NCBI RefSeq assembly: GCF_023065955.2
Contig: NC_079873.1
Span: 95,952,128-96,016,127, forward strand
Direction of reading: 5' to 3'
Source: Ursus arctos
Taxonomy: Eukaryota; Chordata; Mammalia; Carnivora; Ursidae
Length of the DNA stretch: 64,000 nt
Position 1 is the stretch's first letter; every line of letters starts with the position of its first letter. The translations under genes were made by a program, and so were the position numbers. Under the pieces are notes generated by a model. The model was not told the DNA's origin. It did no database searches and worked only from the letters and a program-made list of their open reading frames with translations. Below, piece by piece: positions 35,130 to 46,259 of this stretch.

Positions 35130-35670
35130 GATTTTTTGTTTGGTTGGTTTTTGTACCATTTTACTTACCTTCTTTATTGGCCAAATAGATTTCATTTTAA
35201 AATAGTGATGTGGCAGGTGACAGATCTCTACAGACTGTGTACTGCATCTGAATGGATGGAGGGTGGGTGAAATTGCCCAGGATATGGGTGAAATTGCCCC
35301 ATTCTACAGATAAGATTTTTGCCAGATTTTTTACGTACACTGACTATGCTGACCTTTCACTAACTTCTTTGTTCCAGTCCAGAAAGTATTAAACATTGGA
35401 ACTCTTGTAAGTATTCGAACCAAGATGTACTTTGTAAGTTCACCTTTGCTGGAATGCAAGTCTATGCAATATAGCTCACTTAATTTAAGTTCTGTCGACA
35501 GCATTTCTCCTGCTTACCTGCCCAGCCAGTGTGAGGAAGTATTGAGATGCATAGCAGTCTCTATTTGTGTTGAAGAGGTCCCTGGTTAATTCTAAAGAGA
35601 CTTTCCTCTACCAACAGTCTTAGCACATCACCTGAGAAGAGAAGGTCCAAGGTTATGGCTCGTGATTTTC
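35130..35670. other. no recognised feature
   Basis: Unique DNA with a local imperfect duplication of 'gggtgaaattgcccaggata'/'gggtgaaattgccccatt' at about 35267-35302. Confidence 0.5.
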
Positions 35671-35680
35671 CAACACAACT

Positions 35681-35683
<3 letters not shown>

Positions 35684-35716
<33 letters not shown>

Positions 35717-35886
35717 TTTGACAGAGATAGACAGCCAGCGAGAGAGGGAACACAAGCAGGGGGAGTGGGAGAGGAAGAAGCAGGCTCCCAGCGGAGGAGC
35801 CTGATGCGGGGCTCGATCCCGGAACGCCGGGATCACGCCCTGAGCCGAAGGCAGACGCCTAACGACTGCGCTACCCAGGCGCCCCG
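35684..35886 (-). mobile_element. CAN-SINE, young form with expanded (TTTA)n tail
   Basis: Antisense copy with an exact 13-bp duplication 'caacacaactatt' (35671-35683 and 35887-35899). The TTTA tail motif has expanded to about nine units (35683-35719), while other copies have two or three. Confidence 0.96.
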
Positions 35887-35899
35887 CAACACAACTATT

Positions 35900-37430
35900 T
35901 CTTACTGTTTTATTTGGGAGGCACAACTACAGGAACGTTTTGCTTTGTTTCCATTTCGAGTCTAAATTAGGTATCTGAATGGCGTTTGCACACTTACAGG
36001 ATTATTGAATATTTGCAGTAGGAATCATAGAGGTGGACAGGAACATCTACACTGCTGGCTTTCAAAACATCTCACCGGTAGCCTGTTTCTCACATATACT
36101 AATATGTAATGTAGATTAACGTAAAGCTACCACACTTAAAGCAAGCGTTGGGAATCTGGATTTCTTCTGCTCGCCCTCCTAACATAAGCCTAATTTGTCA
36201 GTTTTACAGAGCTTTCAAAATTCCATGAAGAGTGATTTTACAAATCCTTATAGATTGGAATACTAAGGAACAAACTAGTCTAAGACCAACCTCTGGGCTT
36301 GATATCAACGGGCCAGGTCTGAGGAGCCAGAGGGGGACCTGCAGGACAAAGAGGGTCCCTGGCTGTACACAGGATAGAAATCAAACATGAGCCAACAGGA
36401 GGTGAAAGAGTTTGTTGAAGGTATAGAGAGAGTGCAGGTACAGACAGAGTGTCTGGGAGATTCAGAAAGGAAAGGAGGGAGTCTTGTCTTTGCTTGGCAT
36501 CTGAAGGTTTCTACTGAGGACCATCGCCTGGTGTTTGTGTCCTCTCAGGCATCCAGGAACCAGTTAGAAGATGAAGACCCAAGTGTTATTCCTTGGAGCG
36601 GGGAAGGGGTGGGGGTGGGCGTGTGCTGGGGGATGGGTCTTGGCATCAAGGTGTTTAGCTCTGGTGATCTGGAATATACATATGATAGCTTCGTCTGGTC
36701 ATTCTCATCTGGTTCTTCCTTAGATGTTACTTATTCTAAAGAAATTCTTGATTTCTTGACCCTTACAAGGAGGTCATACACCATTTACATTCTGAGGTAT
36801 GTGTAAAGTGGGAGTATAGGTCCTAGCAAGAATAGAAGCAGAAAAAGGAATAAAAAAACAGAGGTTTTTATGGAGTCCTCCAGTTTCCCTACTGAGAACA
36901 AATTTGACATAGGGATTCAGGTGTGCACTGAAAGCAGTTCGGTGCTCTTTATTCTTCTTCTGAACAAGATAGTCAGATGCTGGTGAATGAAAATTGAGAT
37001 ATCAAATTTTGAATAATTGAGCAACTCACTGTGCATGGTAGGTCTTAAAGTGCTCATTGTTCAATTGTTACGTAAAATTAAATAAATCCTGAGCCTATGA
37101 GAACTACCTCTCTGTACCACTATGACACCACATGCGATGAAATTTTAGATAGTTGTAGTCAGTGGCTTGTTATCTCCTAAAGGAAAAGATGTGTAGAACA
37201 ATACAGAAAATTCTCAAAACTCAATGAAAATTTTGAAAGGTTATGGAAATAATTTTAATTTGCTTACTTTTAGCCACATTAAATTTTACTTAGAGACGTT
37301 TCTCTACATTGCCAAAACAAGCAGTACGAGTTTACTACCATTTTTAGTTAATATGTGCTTTAAAACAGTAACATTTACACTTTGTAGGGTACAGTTCTAC
37401 AGATTGTGACAACTGCGGAGTCAAAAACTC
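35900..37430. other. unique sequence, no recognised gene
   Basis: No repeat recognised. The 139-codon frame at 36387-36806 starts with an ATG and holds a Gly/Val-rich run (EGVGVGVCWGMGLG) coded by a purine-rich GGGGTGG stretch. It has no known domain and no splice context I can support. Confidence 0.5.
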
Positions 37431-37437
37431 AATAGCA

Positions 37438-37607
37438 GGGGCGCCTGGGTGGCTCAGTCGTTAAGCATCTGCGTTCGGCTCAGGTCATGATCCCCGCATC
37501 GGTCTCCCTGCTCAGCTGGAAGCCTGCTTCTCCCTCTCCCCTGCCTGTTGCTCCCCTTACTTGTGCTCTCTCTCTGTGTCAAATAAATAAAATCTTAAAA
37601 AAAAAAA
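37438..37607 (+). mobile_element. CAN-SINE
   Basis: Sense copy with head 'ggggcgcctgggtggctcag', a shortened body, and the tail 'caaataaataaaatctt' plus poly(A). Flanks 'ctcaatagca' and 'atcatcaatata' do not give a clear duplication. Confidence 0.92.
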
Positions 37608-37997
37608 TCATCAATATAGAGAGCAGGTCCATTACCCTTTTGAGTTCCCCTGTGTCTTTTTCTACTCCGTTCTCTGCCCCAGCCTTGGCAATCACAGATC
37701 TGCTTGTGATCTTTTTCCCAGAATGTCACATGAAAGAAATCAAACAGCTGTGTATCCTTTTGAGTCTTGCTCTTTTCACTCAGCTAATGCTTTTGAGATG
37801 CACCCTTATGACATGTATTAGTACTTTGCTCCTTTTTATTGCTGAGTACTGTCCCATTATATGGATATACATTCACCAATTGAAGGATGTTTCGATTGTT
37901 TCTAATTTGTGGTGATGATGAATAAAGCTGCTGTAAACATTTGCATACCTGATTTTGTGTGAACGTAAGTTTTTGTTTTGTTTATATAAATACGTTG

Positions 37998-38075
37998 GAG
38001 TACTAAACAATAAATTAATATATAATATATAATATAGTATGTATAATATATAATTGATATAATTAATTTATATAA
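37998..38075. repeat. AT-rich 'taatatata' low-complexity stretch
   Basis: About 75 bases of alternating TAATATA units, inserted within the L1 3'UTR segment. Confidence 0.8.
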
Positions 38076-38437
38076 ATACCTAGGAGTGGAATGGCTGAGT
38101 TAAATTGTTAGTGAAAGTTCACATTTATAAAAAACCATCGACCAGTTTTTCAAAGGGACTGCAGCATTTTACAGTCCCAACAGAAATGTAAGAGCGTCAG
38201 CTGTTCTCCATCCCTACCAATCCATTGTATTGACAATGCCTTTTTTTAAAACCCATCTATTAGGTGTTTAGTGCTATCTCACAGGTTTATTTTCATTTCC
38301 CTAATGAATACTAATGTTGAGCTTCACTTCATGTGCCATTTGAAATTTGTATATTTTCTTCACTGAGATGTCTGTGCCCATTTTGTTGTTGTTGTTGTTA
38401 GGCTGCTTTTCCTTATTATTGAATTTTGAGAGTTTTT

Positions 38438-38630
38438 TTTTTTTAAGACTTTTTTTATTTATTTGAGAGAGAGCAAGAGCAGGAGCACAAGCATAAGCAG
38501 GGCAGAAGGAGAGGGAGAAGCAGGCTCCCCACTGAGCAGGGAGCCCAACGCGGGGCTCAATACCAGGACCCCAGGATCAATACCTGAGCTGAAGGCAGAT
38601 GCTTAACCAACTAAGCCATCCAGGCACCCC
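38438..38630 (-). mobile_element. CAN-SINE
   Basis: Antisense copy inside the L1 remnant. Flanks 'gaattttgagagttttt' (38421-38437) and 'gagttttgagagttttt' (38631-38647) are a 17-bp duplication with one mismatch. Confidence 0.94.
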
Positions 38631-38989
38631 GAGTTTTGAGAGTTTTTAAATACGTTTTTTTGGAAACAGATCCTTTGTCTGATATGCAAATTGCAAATAT
38701 ATTCTCCCAATCTTTGCTTTTCTTTTCATTCTCTGTCTTTTGAAGAGCATCCATTCTTAATTTTGGTAAAGTGCAATTTATAAGAATTTATTTTATGATT
38801 TTGTGCTATGTTAAAGGAATATTTGCCTAAACCAAGTTCACAAAAATTTTGTACTGTGTTTTCTTCCAGAAGTATTGCTTTAGATTTTACATTTAAGCTT
38901 ATGATATATTTTGAGTTATTTTTTATAAATGGGGTCATGAGTGGATTGAGGCTGTTTTTCCTCTTCTATGAGTTTGACTTTTTTTTTTA

Positions 38990-39320
38990 GATACCGTGTG
39001 TAAGTTTTACCATACGGTATTTGTCTTTCTCTGTCTGCCTTATTTCACTTAGTATAATGCCCTCCGATTTCATCCATGTTGTAATAAACAGTAGGATTTC
39101 CTTATTTTTTTATGGCTGAATAATAGTGCATTGTAAGTATACTACAATTGCTTTATCCATTCATTCAGCAGTGGACACTTAGGTTGTTCCCATATCTTGA
39201 ATATTGTGAATAATGCAGCAATAAGCACAGGGTTGTAGAGATGTGTTCGAGACAGTGATCTCATTCCTTTGGATATATAACAGAAGTGGGATTGCTGGAT
39301 TCTTTGCTGTTTTTCTTTTA
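38990..39320 (-). mobile_element. second L1 3'UTR fragment, antisense
   Basis: It repeats the L1 3'-end order already seen at 37700-38100: 'tgccttatttcacttagtat', 'tcatccatgttgtaataaac', 'ggacacttaggttgttccca' and 'tggatatataacagaagtgg'. It is a separate insertion or a duplicated segment next to the ORF2 end at 38990. Confidence 0.75.
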
Positions 39321-39399
39321 TTTTGTGAGTTTGGGTATCCAGTTATTTTAGCAAAATTTGTTAGAAAGAATAGCCAATCTATTTAATTGCTTTTATGCC

Positions 39400-40240
39400 T
39401 TGGTCAAAACTCAGTGGACCACAATAGCTGACTTTGGGCTGACCAGCAGCCTCTGAGACTGTCAAGCATGAGGGCTTTGCCAAAAAAAAATGCCTTCATA
39501 CTAGATAATTGCCAACCAGAAACTTTCTTTAAAGGAAATGAAAGTTCTGATAGAAAGCTCAGGCTCTATGGAGAAATTAGGATGAGGAGACTGACGAGGT
39601 ACAAAAGGTAGTCGGCAGAATATATTAAGAAGAGAGTCAGGAATTCGGAAAGTATTTGGAATAGTGTGAGCAGGAACAAAACATTGGGTCATTATAGTGG
39701 AGAGCGGGGAGTTGAGTGTATCATGGATCTTTACTGTTTAAGGACCCCAAAGTAGGACTGAGTTACTATTGCTGAGCTGGGTTCCAGATAATATCCCAGT
39801 TCTCTGCGAGACTGGTTGTAATATTCAGATTCTTTCCTGTCTTTTTGTACTCCTTTCAGTATTCTTAATATGAGTCATGCTCATCTGTGTGTGCTTCTTT
39901 TCTTTGAACCCAGAAAGAGTCAAAATAGAACATCAAGTTTATACCAGAACCAGAAATAGGGTCTGGCTCTTTCAACCTGGTATACTGCTGACTCACAGAT
40001 GAAATCTCTTCTAAAGTCAGTGGCATTAGGGGCCAGACTTTGAGAAGGACTTTTATTTTATCTGTGTTGTTTGGATTTTTACAAGAATGAATTCATGTAT
40101 TGTGTAATTGAAAATAATGAGAAAGAAAATCAGTTGACTGTATGTATATCTGTTGGTCTATTTCAGTACGATTTTTCCCATAGAAATATATACCTATCCT
40201 TTTGCAATAACCATGTGTGGAATATGTTTTATAGTGAGTT
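39400..40240. other. no recognised feature
   Basis: Unique DNA. The 63-codon minus frame at 39501-39692 has no motif. Confidence 0.5.
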
Positions 40241-40257
40241 TAGAAATTGGGTAATGC

Positions 40258-40455
40258 GGGGTGCCTGGGTGGCTCAGTCGTTAAGCGTCTGCCTTCGGCC
40301 CAGGGCGTGATCCCAGCGTTCTGGGATCGAGCCCCGCATCAGGTTCCTCTGCTATGAGCCTGCTTCTTCCTCTCCCACTCCCCCTGCTTGTGTTCCCTCT
40401 CTCGCTGGCTGTCTCTCTGTCACATAAATAAATAAAATCTTTAAAAAAAAAAAAA
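40258..40455 (+). mobile_element. CAN-SINE, young form
   Basis: Sense copy, flanked by 'gaaattgggtaatgc' (40243-40257) and 'gaaatttggtaatgc' (40456-40470), a 15-bp duplication with one mismatch. Confidence 0.96.
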
Positions 40456-40489
40456 GAAATTTGGTAATGCAAGTCCTAAAGTTTTATTC

Positions 40490-41640
40490 TATTTCAAAAT
40501 TGTTTTGGGAATTCTAGTTCCTTTGCATTTTCATATACATTTTAGAATTATCTTGCTATTTTCTCAGTAGTCCGTTTGGAACTCTCTTTAAGATTTTATT
40601 GAATATCCTGATGCATTTGGATAGAATGGGCATCTTAACAACACTGATTCTTGAAATTCATAAATAAACGCATCTCTTTATTTATTTAGGTCTTCTGGAT
40701 TTCATTTATTATTATTTTGTTTGTTTTTGCATACAGATCCTGCATATATTTTATTAGGCTCTTACCTGAGTATTTTGGATTTTTGTGTGTGTGTGATGCT
40801 ATAAACTGTACTTAAAAAAATAGATTTCTAATTGTTCATTACTAGATCACATAGATATAAGATCTATATGAATTAACCTGTATCCTGTGACCATACTAGT
40901 TCTAGTAGTTTTTTATTGTTTTTGTTGATTCTTTGGGGTTTTCTACTAGTCTGTGAAATAGTTTGTTTTATTTTTTCCTTTCTAATCCATGTGACTTTTA
41001 TTTTGTTTTCTTGCATTATGGCAGTGACTAGAACCTCCAGTATGATATTGAGTTGAGTGGAGAGAGCAGATAGTGCCTGTTTTACAATCTTAGAAGACAG
41101 GCATTCAGCCCGTCACCATTAAGTGTGATATAAGGTGATTTACTGAGGATGAACTTTATCAAGTTGAAGTTTCTTTCCATTTCTGATTTGCTGACTTTTT
41201 ACCATGAAAGAATACTGCATTTTGTGAAATGTTTTTTCTCCACTTACTAAGACTATCGGGTGCTTTTTCTTCATTAGTCTATTGGTATGGTAAATTACAT
41301 TGATTTCTGAGTGTTGAATGATCCTGGCATTCTCAGAAAGGCCCTCTATTCATCATGATAGATTATTTACTTTATATACTGTAGGATTGCATAGGCTGAA
41401 ACACTTTTTTAAGTTTAATTATTTTTTTAGTAATCTATACACCCAACTTGGAACTTGAATTAATAACCTAGAAGTCAAGAGTCTCTTGCTCTCCTGACTG
41501 AGCCAGCCAGGCACCCCTAGGCTAAAACATTTTTATGAATATTTGGATCTATATTTGCATAGACCTTACTTTAAAAATAATAATAAAAAAAGAAAATACT
41601 ACTACCGATCATTATTCTGTCATGAACATAGATGCAAATA
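40490..41640 (-). mobile_element. ancient L1 ORF2 fragment, antisense
   Basis: Segments 'aaattgttttgggaattcta', 'gaatgggcatcttaacaaca', 'tctggatttcatttattat' and 'tgtgcctgttttacaatctt'-like blocks follow the L1 ORF2 RT region read antisense, parallel to 2900-3960. Many indels; no frame survives. Confidence 0.75.
41407..41517 (-). mobile_element. short CAN-SINE, older form
   Basis: Antisense short copy ending 'gagccagccaggcacccc', with flanks 'taggctgaaacac' and 'taggctaaaacat' as diverged duplications. It lies in L1 sequence. Confidence 0.8.
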
Positions 41641-41646
41641 TTCTTT

Positions 41647-41846
41647 TTTTTAAAAAAGATTTTATTTATTTATTTTAGAGAAAGAGAGAGAGCACAAGTG
41701 GGAGGGGCAGAGAGAGAGGGAGAATCCCAAGCAGACTCTGCTGAGCACAGAGTCCCATGCAGGGCTTGATCCCATGATCCCAAGATCACAACCTGAGCTG
41801 AAACCAAGAGTCGGATGCTTAACCAACTGTGCCACCCAGATGCCCC
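41647..41846 (-). mobile_element. CAN-SINE
   Basis: Antisense copy with 'aagattttatttatttattt', GA-rich body and head ending 'gccacccagatgccccc'. The minus frames 41662-41898 and 41670-41867 are read through it and are not genes. Confidence 0.93.
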
Positions 41847-41859
41847 CATTAAATACTGT

Positions 41860-42570
41860 TTTAACATATTTGTACTTGATCATGTTTAATTTATTCATAT
41901 TACATGCAACCTTGGATTTAAACAGTAAAACTATAACTATACTATGATAACTTATGTGAATTTAATGTGTGTTGTGTGTACACACATAAAAACTTAAAAA
42001 AGACTAAATGGCAACACACTGACAAATTAACAGTTAATATTACATGGCAATATACTTATGGGGGAATTTTATTTTTTTATAGTACTTTGGAATATCCAAA
42101 TTCCCAACAATGAACATCTATTACCTTTAAAGTGCTTTTCCCCTGATATATATAAAAATAGCTATGACTCAATATCAGTTATTTCTGCAGTTAAGAACAG
42201 AGGCCACTGTATAAAAGACACTCATCCCCTGAGGAAGACTGATTGGTTTAAGAAGTGAGAACATTACTCAAGCAGGTCCAATCAGACTCTTTACCTGGCA
42301 TTGATACATTGCCTATAGACCTTCATTCTACTCAGGTCTACATGTTTATTGTTCACCCACGTTTCTGCACATGTTTTTCACTGATCATATGAAGGACTTG
42401 GAGGAAATTGGATTAATTCAGTATACTCTTTTTTTAAGGCTAGAAATAACTTCATATGTTGATGATCATTTTAGGCTTATATTTTCCTTACAATATGACT
42501 ATACATTTATCTGATAACTCTCTTCATGCAAGTCAAACTGCATGAATTGCTTCTTTTTAATTTTTAAAAA
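41860..42570. other. no recognised feature
   Basis: AT-rich unique DNA. The 66-codon frame at 42058-42258 has no motif. Confidence 0.5.
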
Positions 42571-42587
42571 AAATTCAAACATGCACA

Positions 42588-42694
42588 GGGTACCTGGCGG
42601 GCACAGTCAGTAGAGCATGCAGCTCTTGGTCTTAGAGTCATGACTTCAAACCCCACATTGGAGGTAGAATTTACTTTAAAAAAAAAAAGACAAA
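42588..42694 (+). mobile_element. short CAN-SINE, older form
   Basis: Head 'gggtacctggcgggcacagt', then 'agtagagcatgcagctcttg' and a tRNA B-box-like 'gacttcaaacccca', with an A tail. An exact duplication 'caaacatgcaca' flanks it. Confidence 0.88.
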
Positions 42695-42831
42695 CAAACA
42701 TGCACAAATATAGGTAATAAAATGAGCCTCTAGATAGCAAACAACCATATTCTAGAATTATCAAGTTTTAATACTCATGATTCATCTCCATGCCCCCTTA
42801 TTTTAGTGAAACATTTTAAAGAAAATCCCAG

Positions 42832-43026
42832 GGTGCCTGGGTGGCTCAGTCGGTTAAGCATATGCCTTCAGCTTAGGTCATGATCTCAGGGTCCTGGGTT
42901 GGAGTCCTGTGTTGGGCTCTCTGCTCAGCGGGGAGTCTGCTTCTCCCTCTCACTCTGCCCCTCCCCTCTGCTTGTGCACACTCTCTCTATCAAATAAATA
43001 AGTAAATCTTTAAAAAGAAAAAAGAA
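42832..43026 (+). mobile_element. CAN-SINE
   Basis: Sense copy with 'ggtgcctgggtggctcagtc' and tail 'caaataaataagtaaatctt'. The 10-bp flanks 'aaaatcccag' match on both sides. Confidence 0.94.
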
Positions 43027-43394
43027 AAAATCCCAGACATCTTATAATTGCACTCCAAAATACTTCAGTGTACATCTTCAAAACCATAGTTATTTCTTTA
43101 TATAAGCAAAATGCCATTATCACACATTTGAAATTTACAAAATTTTCTTATTTTACACCAATGGTCGTGGCGGAAAAGAAATAACATTTTCCAAAAGGTA
43201 TAAAACGATCTTTACCAGAGGGATGATTTACAAAGTCAAGGAAAATGCTAGGAAAAACAACAAGGGATAAGATGGTACTCTGCTGGTGGCAGCACCAGGG
43301 ACCCATTACTACTAAGCCTAAAAGACAAAGGAGAGAGAAACAATTGGCAGAAGCTTGAGAATGTAGCTAAATGTGGAGGTTCACACATGGTGAT

Positions 43395-43500
43395 CAACCA
43401 TCCCTGTTTTCCTAGGATTGCGAAATTTCTGGAAATGTGGGATTTTTGGTGCTAAACCTGGGGCCGTCCTAGGAAAATTGGGATGTAGGTCCACTAGACA
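43395..43500. mobile_element. short palindromic DNA-transposon-like repeat
   Basis: 'catccctgttttcctaggat' near 43400 is an imperfect inverted repeat of 'gtcctaggaaaattgggatg' near 43468-43487. The loop contains 'gggatttttggtgctaaacc'. This resembles a common mammalian non-autonomous DNA transposon; family not named. Confidence 0.6.
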
Positions 43501-43796
43501 GGAGCTATCTTTGGTAGAGGGATGCAACCAAAATGCCAATCCTTTGGTCCATCCCACTGGACAAACTGGAGACTGAGAGCAATGGTACCCTTTTATGTAA
43601 GCCGTAGAGTTCTGCCTTCACGTGCAGGAAATGAATGGAGAGTGGATTAGGAGAGATAAATAAAACATATCAGCACAGTTGCATTTACCTTATATTGGCC
43701 ATTACTCAAAAATCTGATTGCCCAACATAATATCTATTTGAATTTATTTTGTGAGTAAGAATCCAAAACATGGTATTTAGTTTAATGACTTCTACA

Positions 43797-43904
43797 GTTT
43801 TTTAAAACATTTTGTAAGTAAACTCTACCTCCAATGTGGGGCTCAAACTCCCAACCCCGAGACCAAGAGTGGTATGCCCCTCCAACTTAGCCAGCAAGGC
43901 ACCC
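43797..43904 (-). mobile_element. short CAN-SINE, older form
   Basis: Antisense short copy with 'ctccaatgtggggctcaaac' and head ending 'agccagcaaggcacccc'. It abuts the L1 3' end that follows. Confidence 0.8.
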
Positions 43905-43914
43905 CTTTAAAAAA

Positions 43915-44066
43915 ATTTATTTTTTTAATGTTTTTTTATTATATTATGTTCGTCACCATACAGTACATCCCCGGTTTCCGATGTAAAGTTCGATGATTCA
44001 TTAGTTGCGTATAACACCCAGTGCACCATGCAATACGTGCCCTCCTTACTACTCATCACCGGTCTT
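43915..44066 (-). mobile_element. 5'-truncated L1 3' end, antisense
   Basis: The T-rich start is followed by 'catacagtacatccccggtt', 'gatgattcattagttgcgta' and 'cgtgccctccttactactca', the 3'UTR terminus of carnivore L1s read antisense. Flanks 'ctttaaaaaaattt' and 'ctttaaaaaatttt' look like the insertion duplication. Confidence 0.8.
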
Positions 44067-44069
44067 TAA

Positions 44070-45880
44070 AAAATTTTTAATGTCTTTTACACTTTAAATT
44101 CAGAACATTTCTCCTTTACTTTCCCCCCCTTCTTCATCCTACCGACTTATTGAAGAATCAAGCTCACTTGTCTTATAATATATCTCATAATCTAGATGTG
44201 TTAGCTTCCCTGTGATGTTTTTCAACTTGTTCCTCTACACCTTTATTTCCTGTAAATAAGAAGTTATTTATTAAGACTTGACTTCCTCTAGATTCAACTT
44301 TTTTCTGTGTAAGAATACATCATAGGTGGTAGTTTGCAAATCATATTGCGTCACATCATGAGGCAGGTAATGTTTTCCTACGCTATGGATATCAGGTATT
44401 CAGTGCATTCAGATATAGCACCTCTAGTATGGAATTCACCCCAAATCTTTCATCTAATGGTTTCATTCATTGATGATTACTGCTTAAAGAAATTAATTCA
44501 TTAAGGATTACAACATAATTATTTTCCTAAATCTAGCGTTTCTTCTACGTGTATGAGCAAGAAATGTACTGAGAGGAAGAACTTTAACTCATGAATGAGG
44601 ACTCTACGTGGTTAACCTGCAAGATAGTTTGTACTGTTAAAAGTTAGGAATAATTCTTAATTTTTTCTTTGTCTCTCTTGAAAGGAAAGTATTGGATCCC
44701 TATGTACAGTAATAACTGATTTTAGTTTTTGCTTTCTTTTTTTGTGAGTATCAGTAAGATTGTGGTTTTCAATATATCCAATAGAATTTTTTACTGTTTA
44801 TGAGCTTTCGTATGTACTTGCTGTAAATTCAAGTGAGATTAGCTCATTGGATATTATAGATGGTAATTTGAATCTTCTCTATCATACAAACTGTACCTCC
44901 TGGTTTGCCCAGGAAAATCCCAGTTTCTTCTTCTTTTCCTATCCTAATTATCAATAGCACCTCCTTTCTTTCTTAAATATGTCCCAATTTTGACTATAAA
45001 TTATATGCTCACTTTATACTATGAGCAGCCCTACTTTAGCTCTGTATCTTATAGTTCTCTTAGGCTGGAACAGTTCGTGTGAGTTAAACAAATCCTGAAA
45101 GAGACAGCTGAAGAGGTAGAGGCAGAAGGACTCTATACTGTGTCTTCAGGTAGGGGCTCTGGGATCCTACCAGCCTCTGGACTCTCAAACTGGATGGTAT
45201 GTTCATCCATCAGATACTGGAAAAGATTTGTTGATGGTCTCTGTGATACTTGCTATTAGAAGTGCTGCATTTCTCAAATGCTCAGCTACTCATTAAATTT
45301 AGTTCATTTTGTTCTTGCTCTACGGCTAGCCTAATGATCAGTGTGTGCCCATGGAAAGTCAATTCGGTTGCCTCAGTGCATAACAAGGGCAAAGATAGGC
45401 ACAGTGTTCTTTCCTTTCAATTACAGGCCATTTTAGTACCTTATCTCCGGAAAGGAAGAAAGTACAGAACTGGTAAATAGCAACTTACATAATGTTAAAT
45501 TGTTAAGGAGTATTTTATTAAGATGCTGCCTCCTGAGAACTGATTTTCTTTTTTTTAATGTTCTTTAGGTTTTCTGAAATTCTCTAGGAATCTTCAGTTA
45601 CTTTCATAAAGATTTGCAATAGATGGTAACGCTAATCGAAACAGGGTCAGGCTCATTGAAGGCCTAGAGAAGTTAGCAGCTCAGTTTTATTTTTGCACCC
45701 CTTCCATAACAAATTCTCAAGTGACCTTGTACTCTAACCTCCGTCCCCCTAAATTGGACATCATAAAAGGACCACTTTTTAGTGTCATGAGAAGGGAAAC
45801 AGCATCATGAAATGAGCCAAGATCTTGAGAGGTTCTAAAACCCATATTTCCATACTTGGCAACTTTCTAGAAGAAAGTCA
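44070..45880. other. unique sequence, no recognised gene
   Basis: No repeat recognised. The 65-codon frame at 44760-44957 and the 76-codon frame at 45250-45480 have no motif. Confidence 0.5.
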
Positions 45881-45891
45881 ATGGAAGGAAA

Positions 45892-46090
45892 GGGCCACCT
45901 GGGTGGCTCAGTTTGTTAAGCATCTGCTTTAGGCTCACATCATGATCTCCAGGTCCTGGGATTGAGCCCCATGTCCAACTCCTGGCTCAGCGGGGAGTCT
46001 GCTTCTCCTTCACCCTCTGCCTCTCCCCCCTGCTTGTGCTCTCTCTCAGATGAATAAATAAGATCTTTAAAAAAATTTAAAAAATAAATA
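45892..46090 (+). mobile_element. CAN-SINE
   Basis: Sense copy with diverged head 'gggccacctgggtggctcag' and tail 'agatgaataaataagatctt'. Flanks 'atggaaggaaa' and 'acggaagaaaa' are an imperfect duplication. Confidence 0.9.
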
Positions 46091-46124
46091 AAACGGAAGA
46101 AAAGAAAAATATGTTAATTAGCTA

Positions 46125-46255
46125 ATTAATGCATTCAACAAATACATTTTGAGATCTCATTATTTGTTGAGTACTGTTCTTGGCAGTGTGATTTCAGCAG
46201 TGAATATGAGAACATACCTGACATTCCATTTTAATAGGAAACAAAATAATAAGTA
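46125..46255 (-). mobile_element. L2 LINE 3' end, antisense
   Basis: 'gcattcaacaaatacatttt' then 'gagtactgttcttggcagtg' and 'cagcagtgaatatgagaaca' is the reverse complement of the L2 3' terminus. Confidence 0.7.
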
Positions 46256-46259
46256 CAAC

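Larger units (their letters stand above)
37608..39000 (-). mobile_element. ancient L1 3' region, antisense
   Basis: It carries the order typical of old L1 3' ends read antisense: 'gttgtttcgattgtttctaa'-like block near 37880, 'ctaggagtggaatggctgag' (38080), 'tcatttccctaatgaatact' (38292), then 'gatcctttgtctgatatgca' (38670) and the ORF2 terminus near 38930. An AT-rich insertion (37998-38075) and a SINE (38438-38630) interrupt it. Confidence 0.8.

Noticed and set aside
36387..36806. 139-codon open frame starting with ATG
   Set aside because: Gly/Val-rich core comes from a GGGGTGG purine stretch, with no recognisable family and no splice signals I can support.
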